A stretch of DNA of 64,000 bases from the NCBI GenBank assembly GCA_030123525.1, contig CP126125.1, positions 3,410,001-3,474,000 of the forward strand, given 5' to 3'. A program made the translations under genes and the position numbers. Origin of the DNA: ELB16-189 sp018266435. GTDB taxonomy: Bacteria > Bacteroidota > Bacteroidia > Cytophagales > Cyclobacteriaceae. This document shows, piece by piece, positions 60,567-64,000 of this stretch (position 1 is the first letter of the stretch; each line of letters begins with the position of its first letter). The notes under the pieces are model-generated. The model was not told where the DNA came from, made no database searches, and was given only the letters and a program-made list of their open reading frames with translations.

Positions 60567-63353
60567 ATGGCAGATTACACCAAAGAAGAGATCAAACGTA
60601 TTGAAGATAAGTGGCGCAATAAGTGGGCAAACGATCAGATTTATACGGTATCGAACGACTCTTCGAAACCTAAATGTTATGTACTCGATATGTTTCCCTA
60701 CCCTTCGGGTGCAGGGCTGCATGTGGGCCATCCGCTCGGCTACTTTGCCTCCGATATTTATGCACGCTTCAAGCGGCTAAAAGGATTCAATGTACTTCAC
60801 CCAATGGGCTTTGATGCCTTTGGACTGCCGGCCGAACAATATGCCATTGAACACGGTGTGCACCCGGCAAAATCTACCCAAGAAAACATTCTTACTTACA
60901 AGAGACAACTGGGAAAGATCGGCTTCTGTTATGACTGGAGCCGTGAAGTGCAAACCTGCGATCCGTCTTATTATAAATGGACACAATGGATTTTTCTGCA
61001 ACTGTTCGATAGTTGGTTCAACCGCAAAACCAATAAAGCCGAGCGCATCACCACACTTACCTGGATTTTTGAAAACGAGGGGAATGCTGAATACCCCACT
61101 CCAAATCAAAAATCTAAAACTCAAAAATTTACAGCGGCTGAATGGAAAGCCCTCAACCAAAAGCAACGTCAAGAAATTTTGATGGAGTACCGACTGGCCT
61201 ACCTGGCCTACACCGATGTAAACTGGTGTGAAGCCCTGGGAACCGTGCTCGCCAACGATGAAGTAATCAATGGCGTGAGCTATCGTGGAGGGTTTCCTGT
61301 GGTGAAAAAACAAATGCGCCAGTGGAGTTTGCGCATCACCGAATATGCCGAGCGGTTACTCAAAGGATTGGATGAAATTGACTTCAGTGATTCGATGAAA
61401 GAAATCCAGCGCAATTGGATTGGCAAAAGTGTTGGAGCTGAATTGGAGTTTGAAATTCAACATTTGAAATTCAACATCAAAGTATTCACCACTCGCCCCG
61501 ACACAATCTTCGGAGTTGATTTCATGGTACTCGCCCCTGAACATGAATTGGTAAAATCGATCACTACCCAAGAACAAAAAACAGAAGTAGACAATTATTT
61601 AAAATACGTGGAGAGCCGCTCGGAAGTGGAGCGCATGGCCGAAGTAAAAAAAATTACCGGTGTCTTCACAGGTACTTATGCCATCAATCCGCTGAGCGGA
61701 AAAAAAATTCCGGTTTGGATCAGTGAATATGTATTGGCCGGCTATGGCACAGGCGCCATTATGGCTGTGCCATGCGGAGATGAACGCGATTTTAAATTTG
61801 CAAAGCATTTTAACATTCCGGTCACCAACATCATTGGCTCGCATTACACGGGCAACGAAGCAAATCCAACCAAAGATGCCGTTCTTGAGAATTCCGGATT
61901 TCTGAATGGGCTCATCATGAGCAAAGCCATTGATGTAGCCATTGGTGAACTAGAAAAAAGGAAAATCGGCAAGCGCAAAGTAAATTACAAAATGCGCGAT
62001 GCGGGCTGGAGCCGCCAGCGCTATTGGGGCGAGCCCTTTCCGGTGATCTACCGCGATGGCATGCCTTATCCGATGAATGAAAATGAATTGCCGCTCACTT
62101 TACCAGACACCGACAATTTCAAATCGAGTGGCAATGGCGAAGGGCCCCTGGCCAACCTGAACGAGTGGATCAATGTTTCTGACAACGCCAAACGCGACAG
62201 CAACACTATGCCCACGCACGCAGGTGCAGCTTGGTACTTTTTGCGCTACATGGATCCGCACAATGAGAAAGAATTTGCCGGCAAAAAAGCTCTTGATTAT
62301 TGGAACCAGGTGGATGTTTACATTGGCGGATCAGAACATGCCGTGGCACATTTGCTCTACTCAAGATTGTGGGTAAAAATTTTGCATGACCTGGGTTATC
62401 TCAACTTTGATGAACCATTTAAAAAGCTGATCAACCAGGGAAAGATTACAGGCGATTCGAGGTTTGTGTACCGTGTAAGAGGAACCAACAAATTTGTTTC
62501 GTCAGGAGTAAAAGATAAGTATGAAACAGATGAACTTCGCACTGATGTTAATATAGTGAATGGATTGGAGCTCGATACCGAAGCGTTCAAAAAATGGAGA
62601 CCTGACTTTGTCAGCGCTGAATTCATTTTAGAAGAAGACGGAAAATACATCTGTGGTTCAGCCATTGAAAAAATGAGTAAGTCATATTTTAATGTGGTTA
62701 ATCCAGATAAAGTAATTGATGCTTATGGGGCCGATACCCTGCGCCTCTACGAAATGTTTCTCGGTCCGTTAGAAGCCAGTAAACCCTGGAGTACCAGCGG
62801 CATAGATGGTGTGTACAAATTTTTGCGCAGGTTCTGGAATTTATTTCATGACTCTAATGGCAATGTGAACGTAATCAATGCCGAACCTACCCATGAAGAA
62901 TTGAAGGTGCTTCATGCCACGATTAAAAAAGTAGAACAAGACATTAACAACTTTTCATTCAACACCTCGGTGAGTGCGTTTATGATCTGTGCCAATGAGT
63001 TGAGTTCAATGAAATGCAACAAGCAAAAAATCTTAGAACCACTAACCATTGCACTCTCACCATTTGCCCCGCATATAGCCGAAGAACTTTGGGAAAAACT
63101 AGGCCACAGCGATTCAGTATTCAATGCAAGCTATCCGAAATTTGATGAACAATACCTGACCGAAAGTTCATTTGAATATCCAATATCCATAAACGGAAAG
63201 GTGCGCGCTAAAATGAACTTTGCTCTTGATATGCCAAAAGAAGACATTGAAAAAATAGTTCTTGCTTCGGAGGTTGTTCAAAAATGGAGCGAAGGTAAAC
63301 CACCCAAAAAAGTGATAATTGTTCCGGGAAAAATTGTGAACATTGTCTTGTAA
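60567..63353 (+). CDS. leuS: Leucine--tRNA ligase
   Basis: Class I synthetase that charges tRNA-Leu. The 928-residue product has PYPSGAGLHVGHPLGY (HIGH-type), the CP1 editing domain (TTRPDTIFGVDFMVLAPEHE and GTGAIMAVPCGDERD with the conserved Asp), the KMSKSYFNVV signature and the anticodon-binding and C-terminal domains (INGKVRAKM, ending VNIVL). The catalytic core carries a Lys/Gln-rich insertion near residue 180 and another at about 640-700, common in Bacteroidota enzymes. It has its own consensus promoter. Confidence 0.97.
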   Translation: MADYTKEEIKRIEDKWRNKWANDQIYTVSNDSSKPKCYVLDMFPYPSGAGLHVGHPLGYFASDIYARFKRLKGFNVLHPMGFDAFGLPAEQYAIEHGVHPAKSTQENILTYKRQLGKIGFCYDWSREVQTCDPSYYKWTQWIFLQLFDSWFNRKTNKAERITTLTWIFENEGNAEYPTPNQKSKTQKFTAAEWKALNQKQRQEILMEYRLAYLAYTDVNWCEALGTVLANDEVINGVSYRGGFPVVKKQMRQWSLRITEYAERLLKGLDEIDFSDSMKEIQRNWIGKSVGAELEFEIQHLKFNIKVFTTRPDTIFGVDFMVLAPEHELVKSITTQEQKTEVDNYLKYVESRSEVERMAEVKKITGVFTGTYAINPLSGKKIPVWISEYVLAGYGTGAIMAVPCGDERDFKFAKHFNIPVTNIIGSHYTGNEANPTKDAVLENSGFLNGLIMSKAIDVAIGELEKRKIGKRKVNYKMRDAGWSRQRYWGEPFPVIYRDGMPYPMNENELPLTLPDTDNFKSSGNGEGPLANLNEWINVSDNAKRDSNTMPTHAGAAWYFLRYMDPHNEKEFAGKKALDYWNQVDVYIGGSEHAVAHLLYSRLWVKILHDLGYLNFDEPFKKLINQGKITGDSRFVYRVRGTNKFVSSGVKDKYETDELRTDVNIVNGLELDTEAFKKWRPDFVSAEFILEEDGKYICGSAIEKMSKSYFNVVNPDKVIDAYGADTLRLYEMFLGPLEASKPWSTSGIDGVYKFLRRFWNLFHDSNGNVNVINAEPTHEELKVLHATIKKVEQDINNFSFNTSVSAFMICANELSSMKCNKQKILEPLTIALSPFAPHIAEELWEKLGHSDSVFNASYPKFDEQYLTESSFEYPISINGKVRAKMNFALDMPKEDIEKIVLASEVVQKWSEGKPPKKVIIVPGKIVNIVL

Positions 63354-63456
63354 AAGAATCGTACCGGGTATTTTAACTCATTTTTATCTGGCCACCTGAA
63401 ATTGTTTTCGTGATTCAGTTATGAAAATAAGTTGGTGACAATCCGTTAAAGCGTTT

Positions 63457-64000
63457 ATGCGTTTGACTTTTTTTTTCTTCATCATGATGCTGTTGGGTCC
63501 GTTAGCTGTCACGGGCCAAGCGATCATCAAAGGAAAAGTCATTGATAGCGTTAGCCACCAGCCCATTGCATTTGCCAATCTTACCCTGAGGGATGGGCGA
63601 AGCGGTTGCACCACTGATATTGAGGGAAATTATTCATTACCCATTCCTGCCGGATATTCTGACTGGATTGCTATCACACACATCAGTTATAAGACCAAAA
63701 AAAAATCCCTTCAACAACTACAAAGTAACTCCATGGTGTTGCTTCTACCCTCGTCTACACAGTTGGGCGAAATCACCATAACGGGCACTCAAGTAGAAAA
63801 CCCGGCTTTCCGGATTATCCGCCACACCATTGCGCATAAAAAAGACAATGACCCACACAACCTAAAATCGTATCAATACATTTCGTACAACAAGTTTATG
63901 GTAACGATGAGCGCCCCATCGGTTAAAATGGACTCTACCCTAAAGGCTTTACGCACCCGGCCCGATACCATGAAGTTGACTAAAAAACAAAAACAACTTC
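63457..64000 (+). CDS. DUF5686 / carboxypeptidase-regulatory-like outer-membrane protein (partial)
   Basis: The first 181 codons of a gene that runs off the window. A signal peptide (cut near AVTG-QAII) is followed by a CarboxypepD_reg-like domain (IKGKVIDSVSHQPIAFANL, residues 24-42, with GCTTDIEGNYSL) and then NPAFRIIRHTIAHKK and LKSYQYISYNKF, which mark the DUF5686 family. Family members are large, with a C-terminal outer-membrane beta barrel. The ATG at 63457 is the first start that gives the signal peptide. Function is unknown. Confidence 0.85.
   Translation, partial: MRLTFFFFIMMLLGPLAVTGQAIIKGKVIDSVSHQPIAFANLTLRDGRSGCTTDIEGNYSLPIPAGYSDWIAITHISYKTKKKSLQQLQSNSMVLLLPSSTQLGEITITGTQVENPAFRIIRHTIAHKKDNDPHNLKSYQYISYNKFMVTMSAPSVKMDSTLKALRTRPDTMKLTKKQKQL

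Overview
The window comes from a chromosome of a Bacteroidota bacterium, most likely order Cytophagales. The grounds are: a gliding-motility-associated type IX secretion C-terminal domain; an Alternative Complex III plus cytochrome oxidase cluster in the usual Bacteroidota order; DUF5686, SBBP and TPR-kinase families; promoters of the form TTG-N17..19-TAnnTTTG; and almost no purine-rich Shine-Dalgarno sequences. Identification is from protein motifs and gene order only; no database search was possible.

Layout. 1-4.3 kb: possible start of infC, then thrS and metG (minus strand). 4.3-7.8 kb: a GTG-started periplasmic-TPR histidine kinase, divergent from a striking array of five tandem 188-bp units. 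Each unit encodes the same 44-residue lipoprotein; a sixth, diverged 52-residue secreted peptide and a terminator follow. 7.8-14.5 kb: sppA, folK, fabD, a DCC-family redox protein and a 1000-residue type IX secreted protein. 14.6-17.7 kb: a small conserved protein, a PlsB/PlsC-type acyltransferase and gpsA. 18-22.3 kb (minus): HIT protein, greA, pentapeptide-repeat membrane protein, mgtE, rsmA. 22.4-28.6 kb (plus): pdxA, a TerB-like protein, yceD-rpmF, fabH, efp-accB-accC. 28.7-35.2 kb: methyltransferase and a giant BNR/VPS10-like secreted protein, pgk, and an unknown secreted protein. 35.3-36.9 kb: an SBBP-repeat gene in a cassette-like unit bounded by TTGCCCATAAC direct repeats with an attC-like inverted repeat. 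36.9-39.2 kb: an SDR, then mlaE-mlaF lipid-transport genes. 39.2-58.6 kb (minus): the respiratory cluster. 59.2-64 kb: an output-less 7TMR-DISM receptor, leuS and the start of a DUF5686 outer-membrane protein that runs off the window.

The respiratory cluster reads ActA-B-C-D-E-F (quinol:cytochrome c oxidoreductase), CtaC, CtaD, CtaB, two CtaE-type subunits III and a subunit IV, all behind one well-formed promoter and ending at a strong terminator. Behind the terminator lie likely accessory genes: an SCO-like protein lacking the CxxxC copper motif, a DUF420 membrane protein, a 78-residue CAMC membrane protein, DUF983 and a large NtrY-like kinase. Electrons would pass from menaquinol through ACIII hemes to the CuA centre of CtaC. 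Fatty-acid and phospholipid supply (fabD, fabH, accB, accC, acyltransferase, gpsA, mlaEF) is the other dense theme.

The best candidates for undescribed biology are the homogenised lipopeptide array beside the TPR kinase, the integron-style cassette around the SBBP gene, and short-period imperfect micro-repeats directly ahead of several housekeeping start codons. Neither kinase has a response regulator in the window. No tRNA, rRNA, CRISPR array or IS element was recognised.
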